Of a stretch of 57,386 nucleotides of DNA, positions 41,463 to 50,428 are shown piece after piece. Location: positions 1-57,386 of the forward strand of contig CAYULA010000024.1 in NCBI GenBank assembly GCA_964445525.1. Reading direction: 5' to 3'. The notes beneath the pieces are model-generated. The model did no database searches, was not told the DNA's origin, and worked only from the letters and a program-made list of their open reading frames with translations. Position 1 is the first letter of the stretch. Every line of letters begins with the position of its first letter. The position numbers and the translations under genes were made by a program. This DNA is from Penumbrarchaeum sp964445525. GTDB taxonomy: Archaea; Thermoplasmatota; Penumbrarchaeia; Penumbrarchaeales; Penumbrarchaeaceae.

Positions 41463-41781
41463 ATCAAGAGTGATTTGGTATGCAACCCCCCACGCTCACC
41501 AACTCTTCGGTCGCTGTCGCTCCCTTTTCACGTTGCACTCTCACCACGCACTTATTGCTCCGTTCGGGTTGGATAACTTCGCGGCTATGAGGCTCGCTCG
41601 TTGCACTTCGCTCGACTCAAATTGTTCCTAAGCCAAAAATCTACTTCTATCCGGAACAACATCTCATACCCGCGGCCGGTATCGAACAAAGGAAGATTCC
41701 AGAAAAACCAGATGGATTCTGCTTTCCCTGCAAAACGTATTAAAATCAATCCAACATATAGGTGCAGAGGTCCCTGGGTCA
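41463..41781. other. Intergenic stretch right of the IS element
   Basis: It holds no gene. Bases 41490-41620 carry direct and inverted runs such as TTCGGTCGCTGTCGCTCC and GCTCGCTCGTTGCACTTCGC, which look like degenerate structured intergenic repeat. An AACGTATTAAAATC region near 41735-41750 may hold the promoter for the next gene. Confidence 0.5.
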
Positions 41782-44178
41782 TTGGATGAGAAAGTGGTGA
41801 TCGGATTGGTTGAAAACAGTTCACACAAGAAAATATTTACATGCCCTTTCTGCCACACGAAGCTGTGGGCCGAGGTATCGTCGGAACCAAAAGCATTTTC
41901 CTGTATGAAATGTCAGGGAATTTTCACCGTAACACCCGATTCCAGGGTTGTTGAGGGAGATATTAGAACAAATAAGGAAATGTTACATTCGGATGACAGG
42001 GAAACACTCGACCTTCTTGATGCGATATCCAAAGATCTCTCCTCCAGGGAAGAAACACTGAAGAACGAGGAGTCCTCCAGGGGAAAAGACGAGGAACTGA
42101 AACTTTATTCCTCCATTAGCACGCAGCTGAGCGCCATAATAAAAAAGCAGAATGAATTTAAGGATATCAACATAAGTCCCGAAGAACTAACAAAACTCAG
42201 AAAGGATAACAAGGACCTGAAAGACAGGATAATAACTCTGCAGGGTGAGATCAAGAAATTGAAGGAGAGAGGCCCGAAACAGCTGACCAAGGAAGAGGAA
42301 TCCACAAGCCTCAGGGAGGTCAAGGACTTAAAGGAGAGGCTGGAATCCCAGGCGGAAATAATATCTAATCTCAACAAGGATAATCAGAAACTCACTCAAG
42401 ATATCAAGAAACTCTCCTCCACCTCCATGGATGATCATCGTGCAGCTTCCCTGCTGGCAGAAAAGGAAGAGGAGATAAGCAGGCTCAATTCGGAAATAGA
42501 CGAGGAGAGAGAAAAAGCGGGCCGGATAAGGAAGGAAGTGGAAGAGGATAGGGAATCCAACGCTCTATTCCGGAAGGAACTGGAGGATTACAGGAAAGAG
42601 CTCGAGGAGAGGGCCGTTGACATAGCAAGGAAGAAAGAGGAACTGGAGAAAAAGCTCGAAGAATCCGGGAAACAGTTGGAGAAGGTCAAGGAGCTGGATT
42701 CGAGGGATAAAAACCTCAATGAGAAGGAACAATCACTCAACGAAACCGAAAAGGAACTCAATATCCTGAGAAAGAACCTCGAACAGACAGAGAAATGGGC
42801 CGAAGGCCTCAAGGTCAAGGAAAGTGAGATCGAAGAGGAAAAAAAGGATCTCGAGAAGGTAAAAACTGATATAACCTCCATAAAGGAAAAGCTCAGGGAG
42901 AAACTGGAGGAAGCAAAGGCCAGGTCCGAATCTCTGGATCTCAAGATCAATGAATTTGATAAAGAAAGGGAAAAATTTGAAAAGGACAAGAATGAGGTTG
43001 AGAAGTTAAGAAAAGGGATCGAGGATAAAGAAAAGATTATCACGGCAAAGACACTGGAAATCGAAAGAAATGAGGAATCCCTGAAGGAAAGGGAAAAATC
43101 GATTTCATCAGCCGAAAAGGATCTCTCGGAAAAAAACAAGGAACTCTTTCAGCGGGAGAAGGCCATGGAGGATGCGGAAAAAAAGCTCGATGATGACAGA
43201 AAGAAACTCAGGGAGAAACTCCTGCAGGCCAAGGAAAGAAACACCGAACTGGATGAGAGGTCCAAACTCGTAGAGGAGAGGTCCACTGCCATAGAGAAAA
43301 ACCAGACAGAGATCCAGAAAATTAGAGATGAGTTGCAAAAAAGGGAATCGGAACTGGGTCCGAGGGAGGAGGCAGTATCCAAAAAAGAATCTGACCTCAG
43401 ATCACTGGAAGAAGATCTCAAGGAAAAGGAGAAAAACCAGCTGGAAAAGGAAAAAATGATTCCAGAAAAGGAAAAGGAGCTGGAAGAGAGGAGCGGTAAA
43501 CAGAAAAAGATGGATGAAGATCTGAAATCAAGGGAAGAAATCGTTACCAACAGAACAAAGGAGTTGGATGGTCTAAAAATCGAACTTGACGGGAAGAAAA
43601 AGGAACTCGACGGAAGAGAAAAGGGAATCAAGACCAAAGAGAAGGATCTTGAAATGATGGAGAAAGACATCATCAAATCCCAACAGAAGATCGAAAAGGA
43701 CCAATCCAGATTGGACAAGTTACAGAAAAAGCTGACCTCGCAAAAAGCGGATCTTGATTCATTCAAGGAGGATCTGGACGAAAGGGAGGAAACCCTCAAG
43801 GAGAAGGCTTCCGACCTGGAACAGGCCAGAAAGGAATGGGAGAACTATTCAAAGAGGCTCGAGGAGTACAAGAAACTCCTAGAGGCCACCAATTTAGAGC
43901 TGGAGGGAAAGAGGGAACAGCTGGAGGGTCACAAGAAATTCCTTGAAAGCTGGGAGGAATCCCTCAAAGGAAAGGAAAAGTCCCTTGATGACAGGGAAAC
44001 CTCACTGAAGGAGAAGTGGGAACGCATACAAAAGAAGCTCAGGGACTTCAGGGATGCCATGAACAAGCAGTCAGGCTCCCTGCAGGGAATATCGGGGGAG
44101 GAGCTGGAAGAGAGAATTGCCCGGCAGGAGGAGCTCCTCAAGAAGGAGGAGGACAAGATCAAGGACATGGTCGAATGA
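41782..44178 (+). CDS. Giant coiled-coil protein with N-terminal zinc ribbon
   Basis: The 798-residue protein (TTG start with GAGGTCC upstream) opens with a zinc ribbon: FTCPFCHTKLW, then FSCMKCQGIF (residues ~19-47). From ~70 to the end it is almost continuous Glu/Lys/Leu heptad coiled coil (for example LREKLEEAKARSESLDLKIN), with no membrane helix. It is SMC/rod-like but lacks ATPase heads. The next gene encodes a similar rod with zinc ribbons at its C-terminus, only three bases later, so they form an operon and perhaps an antiparallel or end-to-end filament. Function is unknown. Confidence 0.85.
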   Translation: MDEKVVIGLVENSSHKKIFTCPFCHTKLWAEVSSEPKAFSCMKCQGIFTVTPDSRVVEGDIRTNKEMLHSDDRETLDLLDAISKDLSSREETLKNEESSRGKDEELKLYSSISTQLSAIIKKQNEFKDINISPEELTKLRKDNKDLKDRIITLQGEIKKLKERGPKQLTKEEESTSLREVKDLKERLESQAEIISNLNKDNQKLTQDIKKLSSTSMDDHRAASLLAEKEEEISRLNSEIDEEREKAGRIRKEVEEDRESNALFRKELEDYRKELEERAVDIARKKEELEKKLEESGKQLEKVKELDSRDKNLNEKEQSLNETEKELNILRKNLEQTEKWAEGLKVKESEIEEEKKDLEKVKTDITSIKEKLREKLEEAKARSESLDLKINEFDKEREKFEKDKNEVEKLRKGIEDKEKIITAKTLEIERNEESLKEREKSISSAEKDLSEKNKELFQREKAMEDAEKKLDDDRKKLREKLLQAKERNTELDERSKLVEERSTAIEKNQTEIQKIRDELQKRESELGPREEAVSKKESDLRSLEEDLKEKEKNQLEKEKMIPEKEKELEERSGKQKKMDEDLKSREEIVTNRTKELDGLKIELDGKKKELDGREKGIKTKEKDLEMMEKDIIKSQQKIEKDQSRLDKLQKKLTSQKADLDSFKEDLDEREETLKEKASDLEQARKEWENYSKRLEEYKKLLEATNLELEGKREQLEGHKKFLESWEESLKGKEKSLDDRETSLKEKWERIQKKLRDFRDAMNKQSGSLQGISGEELEERIARQEELLKKEEDKIKDMVE

Positions 44179-44181
44179 GAC

Positions 44182-46683
44182 ATGTCCATCCGCCAATATG
44201 ATGGAGGTAGGAATTTGCCCTTGGAAAACGCCAAAGAAACAGGCAGCAGCGCAGACGGAGGAAACGGTCAAACCGATCCCATGAAGGCAAAGCTCAGGGA
44301 AAAGCTCCTTGAGATAAACGAGATCAAGAAATCTCTTTCCGAAAAGGAAAAGGAGATCAAAGAATCCAGAAAGGAGATTGAAAAGAGCAGGGAGGACCTT
44401 GACAGATACAGGAGTGAACTTGACGATTATCAGAACAAACTGAAGCAGACGGGAGAACAGTACCAATCGGCTTCCAGAGACCTTGCACAAAAACAGGAAG
44501 AACTGGATGTCAGGGAAAAGGAGATTGAAGAGAGCGCCCAAAAATGGAAGGAATACGGGGAGACGCTCAAAAAATATCATGAGGATCTCACTGCCGAGCA
44601 AGAGCAGTTCCGGAAGGAAAAAGAGGAATGGGAGAGTAGCAGGTCCGAAGAGGGATCAGAGGAGATCACGGATAAAGAGCATGCTCTCAAGGAATACAGG
44701 GAAAAACTGGACGGAATGAACAATCTCCTGGAGGAGAAGAAGGCCTCCCTGGATGAGAGGGAAAAACAGCTCGAGAAAAGGGAGAGTGCATCCCGGGGCG
44801 AGGGAGACGAGGATCTCGGAGCGGAGCTGGAGGAAAACCGGGCAAGAATGGAAAAGCTCCAGGATGCGGTTGTCAAGCTTCAGGAAGAGAATAAACAGCT
44901 CAGGGAAAGACAGGGAACGGAGAAAGAAATCGATACCGAAGTGAGGGAGAAAGCCGAGGTGCTCGCGGCAAAAGAGGCGGAGCTGGAGGAAAAGGTGAAC
45001 AAGTGGAAGGATTACGGAGAAACCCTCAAGAAATATCATCAGGACCTTACCCGGCAGCAGGAGGAATTCCAGAAGGAAAAGGAGGAACTGGATAATCTGA
45101 AAGAAGACCTAAGGACCAGGGAAAAGGAGCTGGTTGAGAGGAAAGCCGCCATCGGCGAGACCGAATCATCAGCCGCCGGAGAGCTCGACAATGTAAAAGA
45201 GGAGCTTGAACGCAAGGAAGCAAACCTCGCCAAACTCCAGGAGGCGGTGATGAAGCTCCAGAAGGAAAACACCGAATTGAAGAAAAGACTGGAGGAAACA
45301 GGACAGGAGAAGGTTGATGCCTCTGCCCTCGAGGAAAGGGAGAGGCAGTTAGCCGAGAGAGAGGCCCAGGTGGAAGAAAGCGCCGAGAAATGGAGGCAGT
45401 ACGGAGAGACGCTGAAAGAGTACCACCAGGACCTCACAAACCAGCAGGAAGAGTTCCAGAAGGAAAAGGAAGAACTTGAGGAGAGAAACAAGGAACTCGA
45501 AAGCCTGAAGGAAAGGGAGGAGGAAAAGGACGAGGACCAGATACAGGAAGAGCAGGCAAGGTCCAAGATGCTGGAGGAAGAGCTTGAAAAGTTGAAACAC
45601 AAGGCCGACAACCTGGAGGCCATGGTGGTCAAGCTTCAGGGGGAAAATACCCGACTCAAGGAGTCTCTGGAAACCCGAGGTGAGCAGGCAGAACAACCCG
45701 ATCAATTGCTCCAGAGGGAAAGTCAGCTTGAAGAGAGGGAGAAGGAGGTGGAGGAAAGCGCCGAGAAATGGAGACAGTACGGAGAGACGCTGAAACAGTA
45801 CCACCAGGACCTCACCAATCAGCAGGAAGAGTTCCAGAAGGAAAAGGAAGAACTTGAGAAAATGAAGGAAGCTCCCTCCCAAGAAGGCGAGGATGTTCAA
45901 GCACTCCAAAAGACAATAGAGGAGAAGGATTCCGCACTTTCCAGACTTCAGGAGGCGGTGATGAAGCTCCAGGAGGAAAACACCCAGCTCAGGGCAAAGG
46001 CGGAGGAGGTCTCGGCATCACAACCTCCGGCGGAGGAGCTGTCTGCCAGGGAAAAGGAACTTCAGGAAAGAGAGAGTGAAATCGAGGAAAGCGCGGAGAA
46101 GTGGAAGCAGTACGGGGAATCCCTGAAGGAATATCAGCGGGACCTCTCAACCCAGCAGGAGGAGCTGGAAGCCTCCAGGGAGAAATTGGAAGAGGAAAGG
46201 AAGGAGATCCGGAGATTGGAGGAGGGAAGGGCAAACCTCGAAGAGGAGAGAAAGCACCTGGATGAGGTAAGGGCCGAGATGGAGGCATACAGGGGTGATG
46301 TTGACAGGTACAGGGGTGAACTCGATTCCAGGAAGGAATCCCTTGATTCCGAGAAAGAGGAAATGGAGAGGAAATGGTCCGCTCTCAAGAAGGCCCAGTT
46401 GAAGCTCAAGAAGATGAAGGAGGAACTCGAAGAGGAGAAGCAGAGGACCTCCAGGATCCAGGAGGAGGAATACATCGAATACCACTGCCCCCACTGCAAC
46501 GGCTTGTTGACGGAAGAGGAGCTCGACTCATCGGTTTGCCCCCACTGCGGGGAGATGTTCAGTACCGGGGAGAAGGAGGTTACCCTGTATCTCTGTCCCG
46601 GCTGCGAAAGGAACCTCACCGAGAAGGTGGTTGAAAAGGGCCAGTGCCCCTTCTGCGGGGAGAGGTTCAAACTGGCTGAGTGA
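44182..46683 (+). CDS. Giant coiled-coil protein with C-terminal zinc ribbons and internal repeats
   Basis: The 833-residue protein is a long coiled coil with five copies of a unit whose core is EESAEKWRQYGETLKQYHQD (starts near 44520, 44985, 45374, 45750 and 46085). Between them are four copies of LQEAVMKLQEENTQL. The unit length is about 110-130 residues. The C-terminus has two zinc ribbons: YHCPHCNGLL...CPHCGEMF and YLCPGCERNL...CPFCGERF. A later TTG start at 44221, after GGAGGTAGG, is possible. Pairing with the upstream zinc-ribbon coiled-coil protein suggests a cytoskeletal or scaffold system. No known archaeal family is recognised. Confidence 0.85.
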   Translation: MSIRQYDGGRNLPLENAKETGSSADGGNGQTDPMKAKLREKLLEINEIKKSLSEKEKEIKESRKEIEKSREDLDRYRSELDDYQNKLKQTGEQYQSASRDLAQKQEELDVREKEIEESAQKWKEYGETLKKYHEDLTAEQEQFRKEKEEWESSRSEEGSEEITDKEHALKEYREKLDGMNNLLEEKKASLDEREKQLEKRESASRGEGDEDLGAELEENRARMEKLQDAVVKLQEENKQLRERQGTEKEIDTEVREKAEVLAAKEAELEEKVNKWKDYGETLKKYHQDLTRQQEEFQKEKEELDNLKEDLRTREKELVERKAAIGETESSAAGELDNVKEELERKEANLAKLQEAVMKLQKENTELKKRLEETGQEKVDASALEERERQLAEREAQVEESAEKWRQYGETLKEYHQDLTNQQEEFQKEKEELEERNKELESLKEREEEKDEDQIQEEQARSKMLEEELEKLKHKADNLEAMVVKLQGENTRLKESLETRGEQAEQPDQLLQRESQLEEREKEVEESAEKWRQYGETLKQYHQDLTNQQEEFQKEKEELEKMKEAPSQEGEDVQALQKTIEEKDSALSRLQEAVMKLQEENTQLRAKAEEVSASQPPAEELSAREKELQERESEIEESAEKWKQYGESLKEYQRDLSTQQEELEASREKLEEERKEIRRLEEGRANLEEERKHLDEVRAEMEAYRGDVDRYRGELDSRKESLDSEKEEMERKWSALKKAQLKLKKMKEELEEEKQRTSRIQEEEYIEYHCPHCNGLLTEEELDSSVCPHCGEMFSTGEKEVTLYLCPGCERNLTEKVVEKGQCPFCGERFKLAE

Positions 46684-46688
46684 TAGGA

Positions 46689-49574
46689 TCAATCCAGGGA
46701 GTAGATGATCAGCAGGTTGGATAGTTCCACCAGTCCCTCCTGCTGGCATATCACGCTGATCGGGACCTTCAGGTCCTTCCCCTGAACCCTATTGTCCCTT
46801 ATGTACCTCCTGAGCTCGTCTTTGATATCCATATCGATCGAGTCCTCTTCGGTGAGGAGGCCTTCCAGTTCGAGATCAATCCTCTTGTCGTCTCCCACAT
46901 CGATCTTGATGTCTTTGGGATAGTAGTAAGATCCGGTAACAATTACCGAATTGGAATTGACCGAGGTAAGCACCAGATCGGTTCTCCCGTCACTGTTGAA
47001 ATCCGCCATGTCTATGGCATAGGGATAGGATCCGATGTTGAGGTCGGAGAACTTGGTGAACCCGGCCCCCTTCTCGTTCCTGAAAAGGGTCAGGGAGTTG
47101 GAATCAGATGCGCTGACAACTATGTCAAGCCATCCGTCGTCGTCAAAATCGTAGGAGTTGATATACTGGGGCCTGTCCGCGACAGGATGGGATTCCCAGG
47201 TGGTGAAACTGCCGCTTCCGTCGTTTGCAAGCAGCGTGAAGCTGTCATCCATTGTATTGGAGGTGGCGATATCCAGGTCGCCGTCCTTGTCGAAATCATC
47301 GATGACCGCTGATGTTGGCTCCTTCCCAACCTGATATTCGGTGATGTCCTTGAAGGTGTACGAGCCGTCATTGAGCATTATGCTGACAGTATCGGTGGGA
47401 ACGATGGTATCTCCCCTGTTGACGGTGATCAGATCCTTCAATCCGTCTCCGTCGAGGTCCTCCATCAGGGAATCATAGGGCATGTTTCCCTCCAGGTAGA
47501 CAGTAACGGTTTCCTTGAACATGGTCTCGAAATTCCCGGACCCGTCGTTGAAAAGCAGTGTGGTCGAGTTCTGGAAATAGTTGGAAGTGAACAGGTCCAT
47601 GTCACCGTCGTTGTCAATGTCACCCGTTCTCAGTGAAAAGGGGTAGGCCCCTATGTCATAGAGGAACCTCTCGGTGGTGAAACCTCCCTTGCCGTCGGAT
47701 CTGAGAAGGACAATCCTGAAATTGGCTTCATCCGCGGAGGCCCCGTCTATGAGTCCGTCACCGTCGAAATCCTCCAGAACGACGGCGTAAGGCTCCAATC
47801 CAATGGGGTACTCCCTGTCCTCGGAGAACCTTCCCAGTCCGTCGTTTTCCAGGATGGAAACGGTGGAGCCGAAGTAATTGGCGGATGCGATGTCCGGGTC
47901 ACCGTCGAAGTCGATATCCCTGGCAAAGACACCCCTCGGGCTGTTTCCGGTTGTGTACTGCCTGTAGGTCCTGAATATTCCGTCCCTCATGTTCTCTATG
48001 ACAGAAATCGTTGAATTTCCGTGATAGGCAAGGTCCCATCCCCTCCAGTCCGAGGTCATGATATCAAGATCGCCGTCGGAATCCATGTCCAGAAACTGGA
48101 AGGCTGTGGGGAAAACACCCACGAAGATCTGCACGTACGGGAGGAAATTACCCCTGCCGTCGTTTGAGTAAAACAAAACGGAGTCGGCGGACCTCGAAAG
48201 CGCCCAGATATCCAGGTCGCCATCGGAATCCAGATCCCGGAGTTTCACCTGGCCTGGGTCCATTGATCTGAGCTCGATAACATCCAGTTCGTGGGGCCTG
48301 CCCCTCTGGAAATCTCCCGACCCGTCGCTCAGGATCATGGTGACATTGTGATATCCCAGATTTGCCATGACAATATCCTTCTCCCCGTCACCGTTTATGT
48401 CTCCCGCGGTTATGGAGGATACGCCTTTCTGGGACCTCAGGTCCTCCACCATCTTTATGAAGGCGAAGCCTCCCTGGTTTCTGAAAACGGATACGGAATT
48501 GAACCAGCTTACGGGGTCCTCTTCCGGGTCCTGCGGTATCAGCTCCTCGTCCAGGTCCCTCCTGTTGGAAACAATGATATCATCCAGACCGTCCCCGTTC
48601 ATGTCCGAAACCGCCATCTTGGTGGGATTGCCCTGAGTCAGAAGTTTGGGGCCCTCGCTGAAGATTCCGTTGCCGTCATTGATGTACATTGTTATGTTAT
48701 TGTCATTTATGGTGGAGACCAGGACATCGATGTCCCCGTCCCCCTCCAGATCAGTGATTTTAAGGTCCGAGGGCAGTGTTGGCAGCAGGAATGGGTCCCC
48801 CCTGCTGATGAAGCCTCCCACCTGGTCGTTGATGAAGATCCTGACGTCCCTGGAATCTTCCGAAAGGACAACTGCATCAATGTGTTCGTCATCGTTGAGA
48901 TAGGCAAGCTCCACCCTGATTGGAGCCTCTCCGGTTTCGATGGTCCTGCCTCTCTGGAACCTTCCTTCCCCCAGATTTCTCATGACCATCATGGTGGAAT
49001 CCTCGTAGTTGAGGACCACGGCATCCGGTCTGAGATCATTGTCAATATCTGCCACATCCAGATCTATGGGGTTCCTTCCGGTCTCATAACTCCTCTTTTC
49101 GGGGGGTAGCGACCCGGATATCCTCATGGTCGCATCCTGGATCGAAGCGTTCCAGGGGATGTTGATGTAGGCTTCACTTCCGAGATAGGTGGCGTTTATC
49201 AGGACATCGGAAGAGCCTCCGTTGAATTCGGTTATCGAAAAGGTGGGACCGCTCTGTTCGTCGTTTCCTGTATTGGCCCATACCATCAATGCGGCCAGGA
49301 TAAGGATCAAGGCAACCGATACCGCAAACACCGCGGTCAGAATACCTCTGTTCTCGCCGGCCCATCTGCTTATCTCCCCCTCCTCCCTTTCGGGTTCCTT
49401 CCATTGTCCGGGCTCTCTTGATGTTGCAGAGCGCTGGTTGTGTCGGGGTTCCGCTCTGTCTCTTCCTGGTGGATGTTCTCTTACTGCAGGTCTTCCGTGT
49501 CTCCGGGTCCCCATCGGGACCACTGTTCGGGCCATTTGATCTGCCTCCATGCATGGATCTTTATCATCGTTCAT
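46689..49574 (-). CDS. FG-GAP/VCBS beta-propeller surface protein
   Basis: The 961-residue protein has a ~75-residue charged cytoplasmic N-terminus, one membrane helix (ILTAVFAVSVALILILAALM) and a long exported part. That part carries more than a dozen FG-GAP repeats with calcium loops such as DLDSDGDLDIWA, DFDGDGLIDGAS and DNDGDMDLFTSN. These form integrin-alpha-like propellers that bind calcium and other surface proteins. A TATA box (49586-49596) is only about 15 bases before the ATG at 49574, so the start may be the ATG at 49550 or 49535. It converges with the coiled-coil operon. Confidence 0.87.
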   Translation of the reverse strand: MNDDKDPCMEADQMARTVVPMGTRRHGRPAVREHPPGRDRAEPRHNQRSATSREPGQWKEPEREEGEISRWAGENRGILTAVFAVSVALILILAALMVWANTGNDEQSGPTFSITEFNGGSSDVLINATYLGSEAYINIPWNASIQDATMRISGSLPPEKRSYETGRNPIDLDVADIDNDLRPDAVVLNYEDSTMMVMRNLGEGRFQRGRTIETGEAPIRVELAYLNDDEHIDAVVLSEDSRDVRIFINDQVGGFISRGDPFLLPTLPSDLKITDLEGDGDIDVLVSTINDNNITMYINDGNGIFSEGPKLLTQGNPTKMAVSDMNGDGLDDIIVSNRRDLDEELIPQDPEEDPVSWFNSVSVFRNQGGFAFIKMVEDLRSQKGVSSITAGDINGDGEKDIVMANLGYHNVTMILSDGSGDFQRGRPHELDVIELRSMDPGQVKLRDLDSDGDLDIWALSRSADSVLFYSNDGRGNFLPYVQIFVGVFPTAFQFLDMDSDGDLDIMTSDWRGWDLAYHGNSTISVIENMRDGIFRTYRQYTTGNSPRGVFARDIDFDGDPDIASANYFGSTVSILENDGLGRFSEDREYPIGLEPYAVVLEDFDGDGLIDGASADEANFRIVLLRSDGKGGFTTERFLYDIGAYPFSLRTGDIDNDGDMDLFTSNYFQNSTTLLFNDGSGNFETMFKETVTVYLEGNMPYDSLMEDLDGDGLKDLITVNRGDTIVPTDTVSIMLNDGSYTFKDITEYQVGKEPTSAVIDDFDKDGDLDIATSNTMDDSFTLLANDGSGSFTTWESHPVADRPQYINSYDFDDDGWLDIVVSASDSNSLTLFRNEKGAGFTKFSDLNIGSYPYAIDMADFNSDGRTDLVLTSVNSNSVIVTGSYYYPKDIKIDVGDDKRIDLELEGLLTEEDSIDMDIKDELRRYIRDNRVQGKDLKVPISVICQQEGLVELSNLLIIYSLD

Positions 49575-49651
49575 TTCATGAACCGATTATATACTACTTA
49601 CCCTTGAATGATTATTTAAGCTGACTAGTACAGAATCGAATTGTCCAGGAT

Positions 49652-50428
49652 CTATCCAATCATCCTGGACAGGTCCATCACCGTTGTCGGATGCCTCGGA
49701 TAGGATACGTGAAGGGATGGAGGAGCCTCCAGACACTCCAGACACTCGAGAGAGGTCTCCATTGCAAGGAGGGGGTCGTTGTTCTCCTCCGACAGATGAG
49801 CCAGTACTATCTCCCTAGTCCTATCTCCGACTACGCTCTTGAGCAGGTCCCTGCACTGCTGGTTGGAAAGATGGCCTTTTCCGTTCTGTATCCTTTTTTT
49901 CAGATAGTTGGGATACCTGCCGTTGACCAGCATGTCCAGATCGTAATTTGACTCGATTATCAGACCTTCCCTGTTCCTGAGAATATCGCAGACGGATTCG
50001 TCATAACATCCAAGATCGGTAACAATCCCCAGCGAACCATATTCGTCCTCAACAACGAACCCGTAAGGATCAATCGCATCGTGCTGGACTATGAAAGGTG
50101 TTACCTTCATGGATCCCACTTCCACCACCCATCTGTCCCTGAGCTCTCTTATATCCAGGCCGTCATCTCTGCCGATATACCAGGAAACGGGTGTCGAGAG
50201 ATAAACGGGACATTGGAATTTCCTTGCAAGCGGCTTCAGGCTTCTCGTATGGTCCGAATGCTCGTGGGAGACGAAGATACCGTCCAGTTGGACCTTACCG
50301 GTTATCTTTTCGATGTTTTCGGTCGTGTAACCGAGGGGAAGACCCGCGTCCATCAGGATCGCCGTATCGTGGTTTGCCACCAGGGTGGAGTTACCTGATG
50401 ATGAGGATCCCAGCACGCAGAATCTCAA
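49652..50428 (-). CDS. MBL-fold hydrolase (YycJ/WalJ-like)
   Basis: The 258-residue metallo-beta-lactamase-fold protein has FCVLGSSSSGNSTLV, ILMDAGLPLGYT and the metal-binding IFVSHEHSDHTRSLKPL (~50-66). Further motifs are VQHDAIDPYGFVV, GIVTDLGCYD, LIIESNYDLDML and REIVLAHLSEENND. This is the exonuclease/YycJ-like subgroup implicated in nucleic-acid processing. The TTG start overlaps the stop of the XPD-like gene in TTGA with GGAGGG before it, so the two are translationally coupled. Confidence 0.9.
   Translation of the reverse strand: MRFCVLGSSSSGNSTLVANHDTAILMDAGLPLGYTTENIEKITGKVQLDGIFVSHEHSDHTRSLKPLARKFQCPVYLSTPVSWYIGRDDGLDIRELRDRWVVEVGSMKVTPFIVQHDAIDPYGFVVEDEYGSLGIVTDLGCYDESVCDILRNREGLIIESNYDLDMLVNGRYPNYLKKRIQNGKGHLSNQQCRDLLKSVVGDRTREIVLAHLSEENNDPLLAMETSLECLECLEAPPSLHVSYPRHPTTVMDLSRMIG

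Noticed and set aside
42588..43799. Long Ser/Phe-rich minus-strand frames opposite the coiled-coil genes
   Set aside because: Complement of GAA/AAG/GAG codons gives TTC/CTT/CTC, so Ser/Phe/Leu-rich frames are expected artefacts.
48291..49109. 272-codon plus-strand frame
   Set aside because: It is opposite the FG-GAP repeats of a well-supported minus-strand gene; repeated calcium loops create open antisense frames.
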